NCBI GenBank assembly: GCA_013178005.1
Contig: JABLXL010000028.1
Location: 2,501-62,833 of the forward strand
DNA from: Actinomycetota bacterium
Lineage (GTDB): Bacteria > Actinomycetota > Geothermincolia > Geothermincolales > RBG-13-55-18
Reading direction: 5' to 3'
DNA: 60,333 nucleotides
A program made the position numbers and the translations under genes. Shown here piece by piece: positions 1-8,422 of this stretch. The notes beneath the pieces were generated by a model. It made no database searches. It saw only the letters and a list, made by a program, of their open reading frames with translations, and was not told where the DNA came from. The stretch's first letter is position 1; the number at the start of each line of letters is the position of its first letter.

Positions 1-112
1 GCGTATGGAGTGGGACCGGTCTTGCGGCTGCCTACGGGTGCGGGGGAGATCGCCGGGCCAAGCAGCCCAAGTAAAGCATGCCCGCGATGCCTATGGAGGG
101 ATGTGCCCAGTT

Positions 113-175
113 GCATGAATGCGGACGCAAATTTTCATCCTCTGCGAAAAATGTCCAGTCTGGATACAATCAACC
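113..175. repeat. Left arm of a 63-bp imperfect inverted repeat
   Basis: Read as its reverse complement, this segment aligns without gaps to 897-959, with about 46 of 63 positions identical, including both ends (GGTTGATTG and ATTCATGC). The two arms point toward each other and enclose the small DUF2892 gene at 356-556. The arms are too diverged for a recent insertion sequence. They may be relics of a mobile unit or members of a dispersed intergenic repeat family. Confidence 0.6.
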
Positions 176-235
176 TTTCGGCCCACATGCAATTGGGCGT
201 CCTGCAAAATGCTGTTCGGCGTTAAGGATGAATGC

Positions 236-342
236 AGTGTTGCACCCTTGGGCTCCCGCCTCGAAGCGCCCACATCACCGGAACCGAGCCCCTTGAGCCA
301 GGTCCAAGTGTTGCACCCTTGGACTCCCGCCTCGAAGCGCCC
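236..342 (+). repeat. 36-bp direct repeat pair (236-271 and 307-342)
   Basis: Two 36-bp copies beginning AGTGTTGCACCCTTGG, differing at one position, are separated by 35 bp. They lie in non-coding DNA beyond the 3' end of the leftward DUF2892 gene. No hairpin and T-run combination is evident. Confidence 0.7.
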
Positions 343-355
343 TTGGACGCGTGGC

Positions 356-556
356 CTAGATGGGCTTGCCGACGGTATTTACCTTCATGAGCTTATAAAG
401 CGGGCAGTAACCCGAGGCCACCGAGGAAAGGATCATCCCTGCGTTCAGGGCGGCGACCACCCCCAGCTTTCCCTGCTTCTTCCACGCGAGATGGAGAAGG
501 AAGACGGCGAGAAATGCCCTGCCTATCCTGTCGAGAATGCCCACGTTCTGCTGCAA
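356..556 (-). CDS. DUF2892 / YgaP-like small inner-membrane protein
   Basis: A 66-residue protein with the family's marks: an N-terminal QQNVGxxDRI segment, two short hydrophobic stretches, and a GYCPLYKLMKVNT ending that matches the usual GxCPLYxLxGxNT. The family is a two-helix membrane domain, found alone or attached to rhodanese domains as in YgaP; its biochemical role is not established. I place the start at the TTG at 556 because GGAGGT lies 7 nt upstream. The ATG at 562 is only one base from that ribosome site, although it is in frame. The gene stands alone between repeats, flanked by inverted-repeat arms at 113-175 and 897-959, with no operon partner. Confidence 0.7.
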   Translation of the reverse strand: MQQNVGILDRIGRAFLAVFLLHLAWKKQGKLGVVAALNAGMILSSVASGYCPLYKLMKVNTVGKPI

Positions 557-586
557 CACCATCACCTCCGTTGCGTTTCGGGCGTG

Positions 587-735
587 TCGCCCATCGGCGC
601 GCGGGGCGCACTCCATAAATTGCCCGAAGTCAATCGCCCGCACGGTATCGCCCATCGGCGTGCGGGACGCATGTCCCCGCCCGGGAATCCAGGAGCTTCA
701 TAACTGTATCGCCCATCGGCGCGCGGGACGCACTC
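587..735 (+). repeat. Three-copy direct repeat with exact 61-bp period
   Basis: Copies of about 26 bp starting TCGCCCATCGGCG occur at 587, 648 and 709, exactly 61 bp apart, and the third is followed by ACTCATCCG as in the first. The roughly 35-bp sequences between the copies are unrelated. The geometry resembles a CRISPR array, but there are only three copies, they are degenerate (1-4 mismatches), and no cas gene is in the window. Confidence 0.65.
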
Positions 736-896
736 ATCCGCCATCCACGATTGAAGTTATCCCCTCCGGGGCGTATAGGTCAACGGCAGGGTTGGCCAGA
801 ATGGGACGTAATGCGATGCCTGCCGGATAGCGACATCGATTCGTCATGGACACTGAATTGCGTCAAGCCGGACACCCGATTGTGTGTAAGCTGGAC

Positions 897-959
897 GGTT
901 GATTGCGTCCAAGCTGGGCACTTCTCATGGAGGACACAAATGGGTGTCCGGATTCATGC
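897..959. repeat. Right arm of the 63-bp imperfect inverted repeat
   Basis: Partner of 113-175 (about 46/63 identical when one arm is reverse-complemented). It ends about 315 bp before the TPR gene start at 1274. Confidence 0.6.
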
Positions 960-1273
960 AAATGAGCAACCAGATCGTATGCTCGGGGCTAACCATTCTT
1001 TCGTCTTGTCCGATTTGCCCATCCGGCCGGTATCGTGGAGCGGCTTTGAGCTCTCGACCCGGTAAGGCGGTTGCCGAAAGCATGTGGCGCCGATGAGAGC
1101 GTGCCTGGGTTTGTTACAATGGGAGAAAAGCCGGTCACGTTGAGACGCATGCATGCGAAGATCCATGACATGGATAAACGGTGTGCGATGCCGGCGGAGA
1201 TGCATGCGGCGGGGCCGGGCTTTGTGGGAGTGATTGTGCTATGCGGGGCGGTGAGGAAGTTTCTGAGAGGCAC

Positions 1274-2449
1274 ATGAGGGTCGCGCTGTTCCAGTTTTCC
1301 GCCAACGCCACGGGGAAGGTCGCGGCGGTCTTCGAGCACCTCCTCGCGCTTTACCTCACCAACGGGCTGGAAAGGGCGGCGCGCCTGGAGGTGGTGGACC
1401 TGCACCCACCCGCTCGCGAGGGCGAGGTTCTCTCCCTGGTGGCCTCCCACGACGCGGAGGACGTAAGGGCGGCCGCGGAACGCGTCTCCGCCGACATATG
1501 CCTCTGGGGAGACCTGCATTTCGGGCCGGAGGGGGAGTACATGATCACCGAGGTGAAGGTGTCCCTGATGATGGGCTTGGCGGGGGCGGAGTCCGAGGTT
1601 CGCCGCGCCGACTTCGTATTCGGCGGGCTGCGTGGAGACGCGAGGAGCGGCGAGATCGAACTGGACCTCTCCGCCCTGGAGGACATGGTGGAGGAGATGC
1701 TCCTGGCCGTGGCGGGCTTCGCAAGCCTCGACGAGTCCTCCCTTGACCTTTGCAGGATAGGGGACGGCATGCCCCGAGCCGACGGAGCCGCGGTCTATTT
1801 CATCTACGCTTTGCGCATGGTCACGGATCCCGCCATGAAGCTGAGGTTCTACCTCAAGGCCATCGCCGCGGACCCCTACTTTCCCCTCGCCTACACCAAC
1901 GCCGCCCAGTTATTGCTGGGAGAAAGAAAGCATGGCGAGGCGTTGAAATTGCTCCTCAGGGCCGAGGCGCGACTGAAGGGCGGGGAGTTCGAGCCCGACA
2001 TCCTGAACCTCGCCGGGGTCGCCACCATGCACATGGGCATGTGGGACGACGCGGTTAGGTTGTGGGAGCGGTCCCTGGAGCTGAGCCCGGGACACGTGGA
2101 GACGCTCTGCAACCTGGCGGCCGCGTACGCCATGCGGGAGCTCTACGATGAGGCCGAGGAGTGTTACCGCGCCGCGCTTTCCAGCAGGAACGACTACCCG
2201 TTGGCGTGGTTTTCCCTGGGAAGGCTGCAGGCGCGCCGCGGCATGCACGAGGAAGCCGAGGCCTCCATGCGGCGCTACATCGAGCTCTGCCCCGGCGACC
2301 CCTGGGCTTATTACATCCTGGGCACGAGCCTCTCCCGGCAGGGGAGAGAGGCGGAGGCGGAGTTCTCCCTGGGCAAGGCGGCGCAGCTCGACCCCGACGG
2401 CGAAGCCGGAGCCCTGGCCAGGCGCGAGCTCGAGGAACTCAGGGGCTGA
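1274..2449 (+). CDS. Tetratricopeptide-repeat protein with an unassigned N-terminal domain
   Basis: A 391-residue protein in two parts. Residues 1-150 form an alpha/beta-looking domain. It contains ADICLWGDLHF followed by a beta-rich segment, a pattern loosely like the N-terminal domain of TolB/FlgO-type or cyclase-associated TPR proteins; I cannot name it. Residues about 200-385 carry at least five TPR units with the W/LG/Y/A/P spacing, for example NLAAAYAMRELYDEAEECY and SLGRLQARRGMHEEAEASM. There is no signal peptide or membrane segment, so it is probably a cytoplasmic scaffold. The frame is open further upstream to 1181. I chose the ATG at 1274 because a GAGAGG lies just before it and the preceding residues are Cys/Gly-rich and look non-coding. 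It converges on the leftward crotonase gene 36 bp downstream. Confidence 0.7.
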   Translation: MRVALFQFSANATGKVAAVFEHLLALYLTNGLERAARLEVVDLHPPAREGEVLSLVASHDAEDVRAAAERVSADICLWGDLHFGPEGEYMITEVKVSLMMGLAGAESEVRRADFVFGGLRGDARSGEIELDLSALEDMVEEMLLAVAGFASLDESSLDLCRIGDGMPRADGAAVYFIYALRMVTDPAMKLRFYLKAIAADPYFPLAYTNAAQLLLGERKHGEALKLLLRAEARLKGGEFEPDILNLAGVATMHMGMWDDAVRLWERSLELSPGHVETLCNLAAAYAMRELYDEAEECYRAALSSRNDYPLAWFSLGRLQARRGMHEEAEASMRRYIELCPGDPWAYYILGTSLSRQGREAEAEFSLGKAAQLDPDGEAGALARRELEELRG

Positions 2450-2485
2450 GGCCGCGATACGTTGCCGGCTCGGCCGGATCCCCTA

Positions 2486-3274
2486 TCAACGTCCCTTGAA
2501 TTGGGGCTTGCGGTTCTCCGCCAGGGCTTGTATGGCTTCCCTGTGGTCCTCGGACACCAGGCACAGCGTCTGGGCTATGGCCTCGAACTCCAGCGCCGTC
2601 TCCGGGTCGGAATCCCAGCAACGGTTGATGACCTGCTTGGCCAGGGCGATCCCGAGGATGGGCCCTTCCGCCAGCCTGCGGGCGAGCTTGAGCGCCTCCG
2701 GCAGCACCTGGTCCTTGGGGACCACGTGCTCCACCATGCCGATGCGGTATGCCTCCGCGGCGTCTATGGTGTCGCCGGTGAGGATGAGCTCTTTCGCGTA
2801 GCCGTTGCCCACGAGGCGAGCCAGGCGCTTGCAGGCACCGAGGTCAGGTATGATCCCGAACTTTATCTCCATGAGGTTGAACTTGGCGTCCTCGGAAGCG
2901 ATGCGGATGTCGCATGCGAGCATGATCTCCATGGCCCCCCCGAAGGCAAGCCCGTTCACCGCGGCGATCACAGGCTTGTCCATCATCTCATAGGCGAGAT
3001 AAGTGCCCTGGACTTCCTTGAGGAAGGCGTGTATCTGAAGGGCGCTGAGCTGCATGAGGCCGGCGAAGCTTCCCAGGTCCAGGCCGCTGGAGAAGGATTT
3101 ACCCGCCCCGGTCATGACCACCGCCCTCACCTCGGGATCGTTCTGCAACTCCTTGGCGGCGACGCCAAGCTCCACGAACATGGCCTGGTTCATGGCGTTA
3201 TGCGTCTCGGGGCGGTTCAGCGTGAGGACGGCAACCCCGCCCTCTCTCTCGATGCTTAGCGTTTCGTAGTCCAT
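2486..3274 (-). CDS. Enoyl-CoA hydratase/isomerase (crotonase) family protein
   Basis: 262 residues, a normal single-domain crotonase length. Visible hallmarks are the oxyanion-hole strand AGKSFSSGLDLGSF, the second hole NGLAFGGAMEIMLACD, and both acidic positions of true hydratases: the Glu in FNLMEIKFGIIPDLG and the Glu in YAKELILTGD. A 2-enoyl-CoA hydratase activity is therefore plausible, although substrates cannot be read from sequence. An ATG start with GGAGGGAG about 8 nt upstream is clear. It lies 33 bp downstream of the ABC permease on the same strand and could be co-transcribed, but no functional link is evident. Other crotonase activities (isomerase, 1,4-dihydroxynaphthoyl-CoA synthase-like) cannot be excluded. 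Confidence 0.85.
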   Translation of the reverse strand: MDYETLSIEREGGVAVLTLNRPETHNAMNQAMFVELGVAAKELQNDPEVRAVVMTGAGKSFSSGLDLGSFAGLMQLSALQIHAFLKEVQGTYLAYEMMDKPVIAAVNGLAFGGAMEIMLACDIRIASEDAKFNLMEIKFGIIPDLGACKRLARLVGNGYAKELILTGDTIDAAEAYRIGMVEHVVPKDQVLPEALKLARRLAEGPILGIALAKQVINRCWDSDPETALEFEAIAQTLCLVSEDHREAIQALAENRKPQFKGR

Positions 3275-3306
3275 CTGTTTCTCCCTCCTTGTCCGATGGT
3301 CGTGGA

Positions 3307-4113
3307 TCAGTTCACGATATCCTTTCTCTGCAGGGCCAACACCGACAGGGTCGCGAAGATTATTGCTACGGGAAGATGGTATGCGACACCGGTCCAGGAG
3401 AATCCCCCCGAGGTCATGGTGGCATAGGGGTCATAGTAGTGGAAAGGCAGGCCGTGGTCCAGTATGCGGAAAACCGTCCAGTTGTTCGCGAGGAAATTCA
3501 CCAGGTAGGACGCGGCGAACAGGGTCACGCCCACCGCGTAGACCTGTCCCACCCCCTTCAGGGCACAGGACGCGAAAAGGCAGGCACCGCCGAGCCCGAG
3601 GTTCAACAGGAACACGGAAGCCGCGAATTCAAGTTGTCCCGCGTAGGATATGTCGATGTTCAGGAAGAAGGAAACGATCATCACCGTGCCCACCGCGACC
3701 AAGGTCAACAAGGCCACTCCGGCCGTCAGGGCGACGAAAGAGGTGATCGCGTAATCTCTTCGCTCTATGGGATGAGAGAGGAGGATCTCGAGGGTGCCGT
3801 TTTCGCGTGCCCTGGCCACGCAGAAAGCGGCGAAGGAGAAAGCGAAGGCGGCGATGATGAGGGGGAGGAAGAGTTGGTAATACTCCAGGGTGATATAGCC
3901 CTCCGCCCTCAGGATGTTGATTTCGTGCCCCCCGAAAAGGTTTTTCAGGGTGTCCGGGAACTGCCCCCAGTAATCGGAAAAGGCCTCAATACCTGAAACG
4001 GTGGGGTAAAGCGAGGTGATAAGGCCTCCCCAGGCTATAAGGCCCAAGCAGAAATAGAGGATGCTCCTCCTTTTTGCCTTGAGTTCATAGCGCAGCAGCT
4101 CAAGGTGAATCAT
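3307..4113 (-). CDS. ABC-2 type transporter permease
   Basis: 268 residues with about six hydrophobic segments: one near the N-terminus (ILYFCLGLIAWGGLITSLY), four in the middle and one at the C-terminus. Charged cytosolic loops include ARARENGTLEILLSHPIERR, which matches the conserved loop of ABC-2 permeases (ENGTLE...P). The gene overlaps the upstream ATPase gene by 14 bp, so the two form a translationally coupled exporter or membrane-remodelling pair. The substrate is unknown; drug, bacteriocin or lipid export are typical for this subfamily. Confidence 0.85.
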   Translation of the reverse strand: MIHLELLRYELKAKRRSILYFCLGLIAWGGLITSLYPTVSGIEAFSDYWGQFPDTLKNLFGGHEINILRAEGYITLEYYQLFLPLIIAAFAFSFAAFCVARARENGTLEILLSHPIERRDYAITSFVALTAGVALLTLVAVGTVMIVSFFLNIDISYAGQLEFAASVFLLNLGLGGACLFASCALKGVGQVYAVGVTLFAASYLVNFLANNWTVFRILDHGLPFHYYDPYATMTSGGFSWTGVAYHLPVAIIFATLSVLALQRKDIVN

Positions 4114-5008
4114 CGGCCTCGTCCCGGTAGAATTCGAGGAATATCTCCTCCAGGCTGGCGTGGTTTACCTGCAGGTCCTCGATGGGGAGCCGCGACAGCT
4201 CCTTCACGAAAGCATCCATCTCGCCCCTGATGTCGGCGCGAAAACGCAATCCGTTCACTCTTTGCACGGTGGCGCTCGCAAAGCGCGGGATACCCCCCCG
4301 TGGTTCCTCCGCCAGGGTGAACTCGGCATGGCGCAGCTTTTTCCTCGCCAGTTCGGCGACGTCCTCGACCGCCACAAGTTTGCCCTTGCGAATGATGGCG
4401 ACGCGATCGCATACCTGCTCCATCTCGGGCAGGATGTGCGAGGAAACGAAAATGGTGCGCCCACGCTGCTTGAACTCCCTGCAGAGCGCATAGAAGCTGT
4501 GCCTTATCAGGGGATCCAACGCCGAGGTGGGTTCGTCGAGGATGAGCATCTCGGGGTCATGCATGAAAGCCTGGATAATGGCGAGTTTCTGACGGTTGCC
4601 CGAGGAATACTCCGATACTTTCCTGGACGGGTCGAGTTCGAAGCGGTCCAGGAGTTCCTTCAACATGCCGCTTGCCTGCTTGCCTCGAAAGGAGGCCAGG
4701 AGATTGAGGGTTTCCTCGCCCGTGAGGTGTTCGAAGAGCCTGACCTCTCCGGGAATGTAGCCGACACGCCGGCGAATATCCAGCGATTGCCGCACCATAT
4801 CCAACCCCAGGATCTCCGCGCTTCCCGAGGTTGGGCGGAGCAGACCAACCAGAAGCCTCAGCGTGGTGGTCTTGCCCGCGCCGTTGGGGCCGAGAAAGCC
4901 GAAGATCTCTCCCGGACGGACCTGGATATCAAGGCCGTTTATACCGATATGGCGACCGTAATACTTGGTGAGCCCGCGCGTTTCAAGTGCGTAGACGCTC
5001 ATAAACAC
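4100..5008 (-). CDS. ABC transporter ATP-binding protein (ABC-2 exporter class)
   Basis: 302 residues. The Walker A is GPNGAGKTTT (about residue 40) and the Walker B is LILDEPTSALDP. The signature sits in VSEYSSGNRQKLAIIQAF, with SSGN replacing the more common LSGG, as in other CcmA/NatA-like exporters. The switch His is in FVSSHILPEMEQ. A C-terminal domain of about 90 residues follows, typical of two-gene exporters. The frame opens with GTG at 5008; an ATG two codons later (5002) is an equally good start, and no strong ribosome site separates them. It is paired with the overlapping permease gene downstream. Confidence 0.88.
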   Translation of the reverse strand: MFMSVYALETRGLTKYYGRHIGINGLDIQVRPGEIFGFLGPNGAGKTTTLRLLVGLLRPTSGSAEILGLDMVRQSLDIRRRVGYIPGEVRLFEHLTGEETLNLLASFRGKQASGMLKELLDRFELDPSRKVSEYSSGNRQKLAIIQAFMHDPEMLILDEPTSALDPLIRHSFYALCREFKQRGRTIFVSSHILPEMEQVCDRVAIIRKGKLVAVEDVAELARKKLRHAEFTLAEEPRGGIPRFASATVQRVNGLRFRADIRGEMDAFVKELSRLPIEDLQVNHASLEEIFLEFYRDEADDSP

Positions 5009-5189
5009 TTTTTATATCACCACTACCAGGAGTAAGCAAAATCTCTCGCTCGCGGGGTGGCTTCCCGTGATCGCCGGCCACTCGTCGGGAAACAGTGTAA
5101 CCGGTAGGCGCAGACGCGGAATAAAGAAGGAGCGGGAGGCCGGGATCCGCGGCTTCATGGGAAGGCGCGGGAAGCGGGCGCGCCAAGGT

Positions 5190-5198
5190 TGCTATAAT
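5190..5198 (+). promoter_or_regulatory. Extended -10 promoter element (TGCTATAAT)
   Basis: TGC directly precedes a perfect TATAAT (5193-5198), an extended -10 arrangement. No recognisable -35 lies 17 bp upstream. A start point about 7 nt downstream would fall at the ribosome site of the FmdB gene, giving a very short leader. Confidence 0.4.
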
Positions 5199-5218
5199 GT
5201 ATCCCGGAGGTGAGCGCT

Positions 5219-5482
5219 TTGCCGATATACGAGTACAGGTGCACGGAATGTGGGCATGCCTTCGACCTCATACAGCCCATGGACGCGGAGCGCGTGGCGG
5301 ACTGCGAGTGCTGTGGCGCGCAGGCCAAGAGGGTTTTCAGTCCGCGTATCGCCATAAGGTACGAGGGCTGGGGTTTCAATGCCACCGACAAGCTCCTCCC
5401 CGAGAGCAGCAGGGTCAAGAGGGATTTCAAGCAGCTTCGCGAGAAGGCGGAGCAGATCATGGACGACGACTTCACGCCCTGA
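5219..5482 (+). CDS. FmdB-family zinc-ribbon protein
   Basis: 87 residues. The N-terminus, MPIYEYRCTECGHAF, is the standard opening of FmdB/CxxC_CxxC_SSSS regulatory zinc ribbons, with a second CECCG knuckle giving a CxxC...CxxC site. The remainder is a charged helix. The family was named for a putative regulator of formamidase expression, and its molecular role is still vague. I start it at the TTG at 5219, 8 nt after GGAGG. The GTG at 5210 overlaps that ribosome site and would add three residues not seen in the family. It appears monocistronic, and the downstream radical SAM gene is convergent. Confidence 0.82.
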   Translation: MPIYEYRCTECGHAFDLIQPMDAERVADCECCGAQAKRVFSPRIAIRYEGWGFNATDKLLPESSRVKRDFKQLREKAEQIMDDDFTP

Positions 5483-5677
5483 AAGCGGCTTCCCCGGCCG
5501 CGGGGAGCGGTTGGCCCTGTATCACGCGTTGCCGGCGCTCTCCGGCATTCATTGAGTGACGGGCGCCGGAAAGAGGATTAGGGATTTCAGCTTGGCGGCG
5601 CGGGGCGCGCAGGCCGGTTATCCGTAAGATGCGATAGCGCCGCCATGGGTCGCACCTCGTTTTCCTCGCTCCCTTGG

Positions 5678-7396
5678 CTATATCCATCCCATGAGTATGC
5701 GGAGTATGTTGAAGCGCCTGAACCTGCTCCCCACCACCGGCCAGGTGAGTTCCTCCTTGGGCATGTGCAGCTCCCCGAATAGCTTCCTCGCCTCGCGGCG
5801 CAGCTTTTCCAGCTCTGCGCGGCGTCTGGAGGCGTCCTCTATGGCCATGACGTCGTCCACCAGCTTGAGCAGGGACAGGGTGTCTCGGATACGGCGATCG
5901 TTGCGCGCCGCGAAGGAGGGCGAGATGAGACCGTTGTTCTCCTTGATGGCGTTCAAGGTCAGCAATGCCTCGTAGGTGACGTCCACGATCTCCTGCCTCG
6001 ACATCCATCGCGTCTCGTATCCAAGCATATCCCTCCAGTGGGGCGAAAGGGACGCGTGGGCGAATTCCTCCAGGGTGTGGTGGATGATGCGGTACCCGTA
6101 GCGGTCCGGTTCCCGGTGGTAGATGCATTCGGGGTCTATGAAAGGGGCGAGGGGGCCTATGGAAGGATTCACGCGCGGCCCAAAGCGACGCAGGAGCTCG
6201 CCGCAGTACTCCACGGTCTCCATGACCGAGTCACGGTCCTGCCCGGGAAGGCCGATCATGAAGAAGACGTCGAACTTGTCACAGCCGCTGTCCAGCGCCC
6301 AGGAGATGCAGCGCTCCAGCTCTTCGTTGGTGTAAGGTTTGCCGATAACCTCCCGTATTCCCTCGTCGTGCGTTTCCGGCGAGATCTGGAAGTCGTAGTT
6401 GTCGAAGCTCGACGCCACGCGCTCGAAATAATCGCGTGGGGCGGGGGAGAAGAGCTCCAGCACGAGGTGGTTCCTGAAATTTATGTGGCTGATGAGCTCC
6501 AGCGTGCGCAGTGCGTAATCTGCGCCGCCCTGCAAAAGGTCCCCGACCACAAAGATAGGGGCGGTGGTGAACCTGGTTATCAGCTCCACGTCGTAGGCTA
6601 TGCGCTCCGGCGAGCGGAAAGCGGGTTTCTCCCTCCCGCAGAGCCGCGAAAGCGCGCTGTTCGACCCGCCGCAGAAAGCGCAATCACGGGTGCATCCGCG
6701 GCAAGTGAGCACCATGGTGACGGGGTATCTCCACCAGTTCCAGAAAGCGCGCAGGCTCTTGTAGTCCCCGTACTTGAAGGCCGACCTTATCATGTACCTG
6801 TAGTTGTCCCCCAGGTATTCCAGGCTGGCGGGAAGGTAGGAGAGAGGGTTCTCGATCACCGGCCCCCCCGGTCCCTTGCAGGTGAGATTGGGGATTTCCA
6901 GGGGAGAGCCCCCATGCAGGATGGACTCCATGAGGCGGCGAAGCGGCTCTTCGGTGGAATCTCCCCTCACCACGTAGTCCACGAAGGGGTAGGAGATAAG
7001 CTCGCGGTGGAAGAAGGTGGCGGAGTAACCGCCCATGATGATCGGCTTGGCGGGGTGGATCTCCTTGAGCATGCGGGCGACCTCCAGGGCACCCTGGGCG
7101 TGGGTGAGCCAGTGCAGGTCGACGCCGAAGGCGGCGGGATCCAGCCGCGATAAGAAACCCGGCACGTCGAAGCGGTCGTCCTCGAGCATGCGCTGTGCGA
7201 GGTTCACCACCCGGGTGTTGATGCCCCCGCGCTCGAGATATTCCCCCAGGTAGGTGAAGCCGATGGGGTAGAGCTCGAAAACGGGCGTGGAAGGCACGAG
7301 GTCGCTGATGGGGCTGGGGACGATGGTGAGGCGGCGAAAGTCATAGACGCTCGGGGGATGCAGGAGAACAAGATCAGGCTTTGCGAACAACATCAT
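5678..7396 (-). CDS. Radical SAM protein with N-terminal cobalamin-binding-like domain
   Basis: 572 residues. An N-terminal Rossmann-like B12-binding-type domain (about residues 8-170, including FELYPIGFTYLGEYLERGG and KPIIMGGYSATFF) precedes a radical SAM core. The 4Fe-4S ligands are in CTRDCAFC (C235, C239, C242), followed by a TIM-barrel-type region and a long helical tail rich in Arg/Glu. The canonical DxHxxG cobalamin motif is not evident, so B12 binding is uncertain. The layout resembles the Ta0216-type B12/radical SAM family. The substrate is unknown. Two adjacent ATG codons (7396 and 7393) follow GAGGTGGG and either may initiate; the frame stays open to a TTG at 7426 with no ribosome site. 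It stands alone between the convergent FmdB gene and the MerR gene upstream. Confidence 0.8.
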   Translation of the reverse strand: MMLFAKPDLVLLHPPSVYDFRRLTIVPSPISDLVPSTPVFELYPIGFTYLGEYLERGGINTRVVNLAQRMLEDDRFDVPGFLSRLDPAAFGVDLHWLTHAQGALEVARMLKEIHPAKPIIMGGYSATFFHRELISYPFVDYVVRGDSTEEPLRRLMESILHGGSPLEIPNLTCKGPGGPVIENPLSYLPASLEYLGDNYRYMIRSAFKYGDYKSLRAFWNWWRYPVTMVLTCRGCTRDCAFCGGSNSALSRLCGREKPAFRSPERIAYDVELITRFTTAPIFVVGDLLQGGADYALRTLELISHINFRNHLVLELFSPAPRDYFERVASSFDNYDFQISPETHDEGIREVIGKPYTNEELERCISWALDSGCDKFDVFFMIGLPGQDRDSVMETVEYCGELLRRFGPRVNPSIGPLAPFIDPECIYHREPDRYGYRIIHHTLEEFAHASLSPHWRDMLGYETRWMSRQEIVDVTYEALLTLNAIKENNGLISPSFAARNDRRIRDTLSLLKLVDDVMAIEDASRRRAELEKLRREARKLFGELHMPKEELTWPVVGSRFRRFNILRILMGWI

Positions 7397-7589
7397 CCCA
7401 CCTCGGTCCCACCTCGTCGAAACCAACGATTAAAAAGAATGATAGACGCCGCCTTGCGGCCAGGCAAGGCAAGAATGCGGATGGCCCGGAAGGGCGGCGA
7501 CCGGGCGGCATCATGGGGCCGATAATGGCTCTGGGGGGTTGCAGGCTTAACGGTCAGAGACCAGGCATATGTCGTCCGGGGAGGCGCCC

Positions 7590-8042
7590 TCAGGCCATGA
7601 GTCGGCCCAGGAAATCCTCCCGGTCCCTGGTCATCTCGAGGAGGCGGGAGGAGAGCTCCTCGGTGATGCCGTCCACGGCGATGCAGAATGCCACCTGCCC
7701 CCTGCGCAGGGTATCCAGGATGCTGGCTGCGCTTTCGCAGATCTCGAAGATGGTGGAGCCGTCGGTGACCAGCTTGCACTCGGCGAGGGGGCGCGAAAAG
7801 TCGGTATGTTCGCGCAGGTAATGGAGGGTCCTGCGGATCTTCTGCAAGGAGATGCCCCGTTGCAGCATGGCTACTATGGTCCTTAGCTCCACCAGGTTGC
7901 GGAAGTCGTAACGATCCCTCCTGGCGCCACCGGAGGTGAACTCCACTTCCGCCGGCTGCACCAGGCCGGTGTTCTTCCAGTATCGCAACTGGCGCCGCGT
8001 GCAGCCGGACAGGCATGCGGCCTGTTCCGCGTTAAAGGTCAT
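7590..8042 (-). CDS. MerR-family transcriptional regulator
   Basis: 150 residues. An N-terminal winged helix-turn-helix (FNAEQAACLSGCTRRQLRYW, then NTGLVQPA) is typical of MerR proteins. It is followed by a dimerisation helix (MLQRGISLQKIRRTLHYLRE) and a C-terminal region with GSTIFEI and AFCIAVDGITEEL, which may be an effector domain. The ATG at 8042 has GGGGAGGG about 5 nt upstream; the open frame reaching back to 8147 runs through probable promoter DNA. It is divergent from the DUF1015 gene across a 380-bp gap, so it may regulate itself or that gene. Confidence 0.8.
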   Translation of the reverse strand: MTFNAEQAACLSGCTRRQLRYWKNTGLVQPAEVEFTSGGARRDRYDFRNLVELRTIVAMLQRGISLQKIRRTLHYLREHTDFSRPLAECKLVTDGSTIFEICESAASILDTLRRGQVAFCIAVDGITEELSSRLLEMTRDREDFLGRLMA

Positions 8043-8118
8043 TCGGCCCTCCCCAGGGCGCAAGGACAAGCAATGGATGCCGAGTGTTACGAGGGTTTCT
8101 CTGCTATCGGCATCACTA

Positions 8119-8147
8119 TTTTTAATACAATCCGGGGCCCTTCGCAA
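8119..8147 (-). promoter_or_regulatory. Candidate promoter of the MerR gene
   Basis: On the minus strand TTGCGA (8142-8147) and TAAAAA (8119-8124) are spaced by 17 bp, each matching 4 of 6 consensus positions. This gives a leader of about 70 nt. Confidence 0.35.
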
Positions 8148-8339
8148 GGGCTTGGGTGAAATTCGCGGACTTTTTCAGACAGGCATCGACGCCGCCCCTT
8201 GCCCGTGTTCGCCGGTAGCCTATCGGGCGTGACGGGATACTCTGCCGTTTCTTTTAGTATTTTGCCTGATTAAGTGGTCTGTGAGACCGTTCTGCCTTCT
8301 TGAAAAGAAAAGCATGCTCCCAAACAGGAACGCCTCGCA

Positions 8340-8368
8340 TATACAAGGTGGCGGGCTTTGGATATAAT
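8340..8368 (+). promoter_or_regulatory. Candidate promoter of the DUF1015 gene
   Basis: TATACA (8340-8345) and a perfect TATAAT (8363-8368) are separated by 17 bp, and the TTG start lies 55 bp downstream. A short dyad, GGTCT-GTG-AGACC (8276-8288), lies about 50 bp upstream in the gap shared with the divergent MerR gene and could be an operator. Confidence 0.5.
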
Positions 8369-8422
8369 GTTCACTCAAGCGAAGCCTTCCCGACCATAAA
8401 TGGTAAATAATGGGAGGTTATC

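Larger units (their letters stand above)
557..1273. other. Intergenic region with degenerate repeats
   Basis: No convincing gene. Short open frames here lack ribosome sites and are built from repeat sequence. It holds the 61-bp-spaced repeats (587-735) and the right inverted-repeat arm. Around 858-877 there is also a partial copy (ATTGCGTCAAGC) of the sequence at 903-922. Confidence 0.6.

Noticed and set aside
119-703. 194-codon plus-strand frame at the window start
   Set aside because: It runs through three repeat families and opposite the recognisable DUF2892 gene, with no ribosome site.
587-735. CRISPR array
   Set aside because: Only three degenerate copies, no cas genes in the window, and the repeats lack the usual identity.
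5976-7153. Long plus-strand frame opposite the radical SAM gene
   Set aside because: It is antisense to a clear radical SAM gene and shows no protein features of its own; a GC-rich mirror frame.
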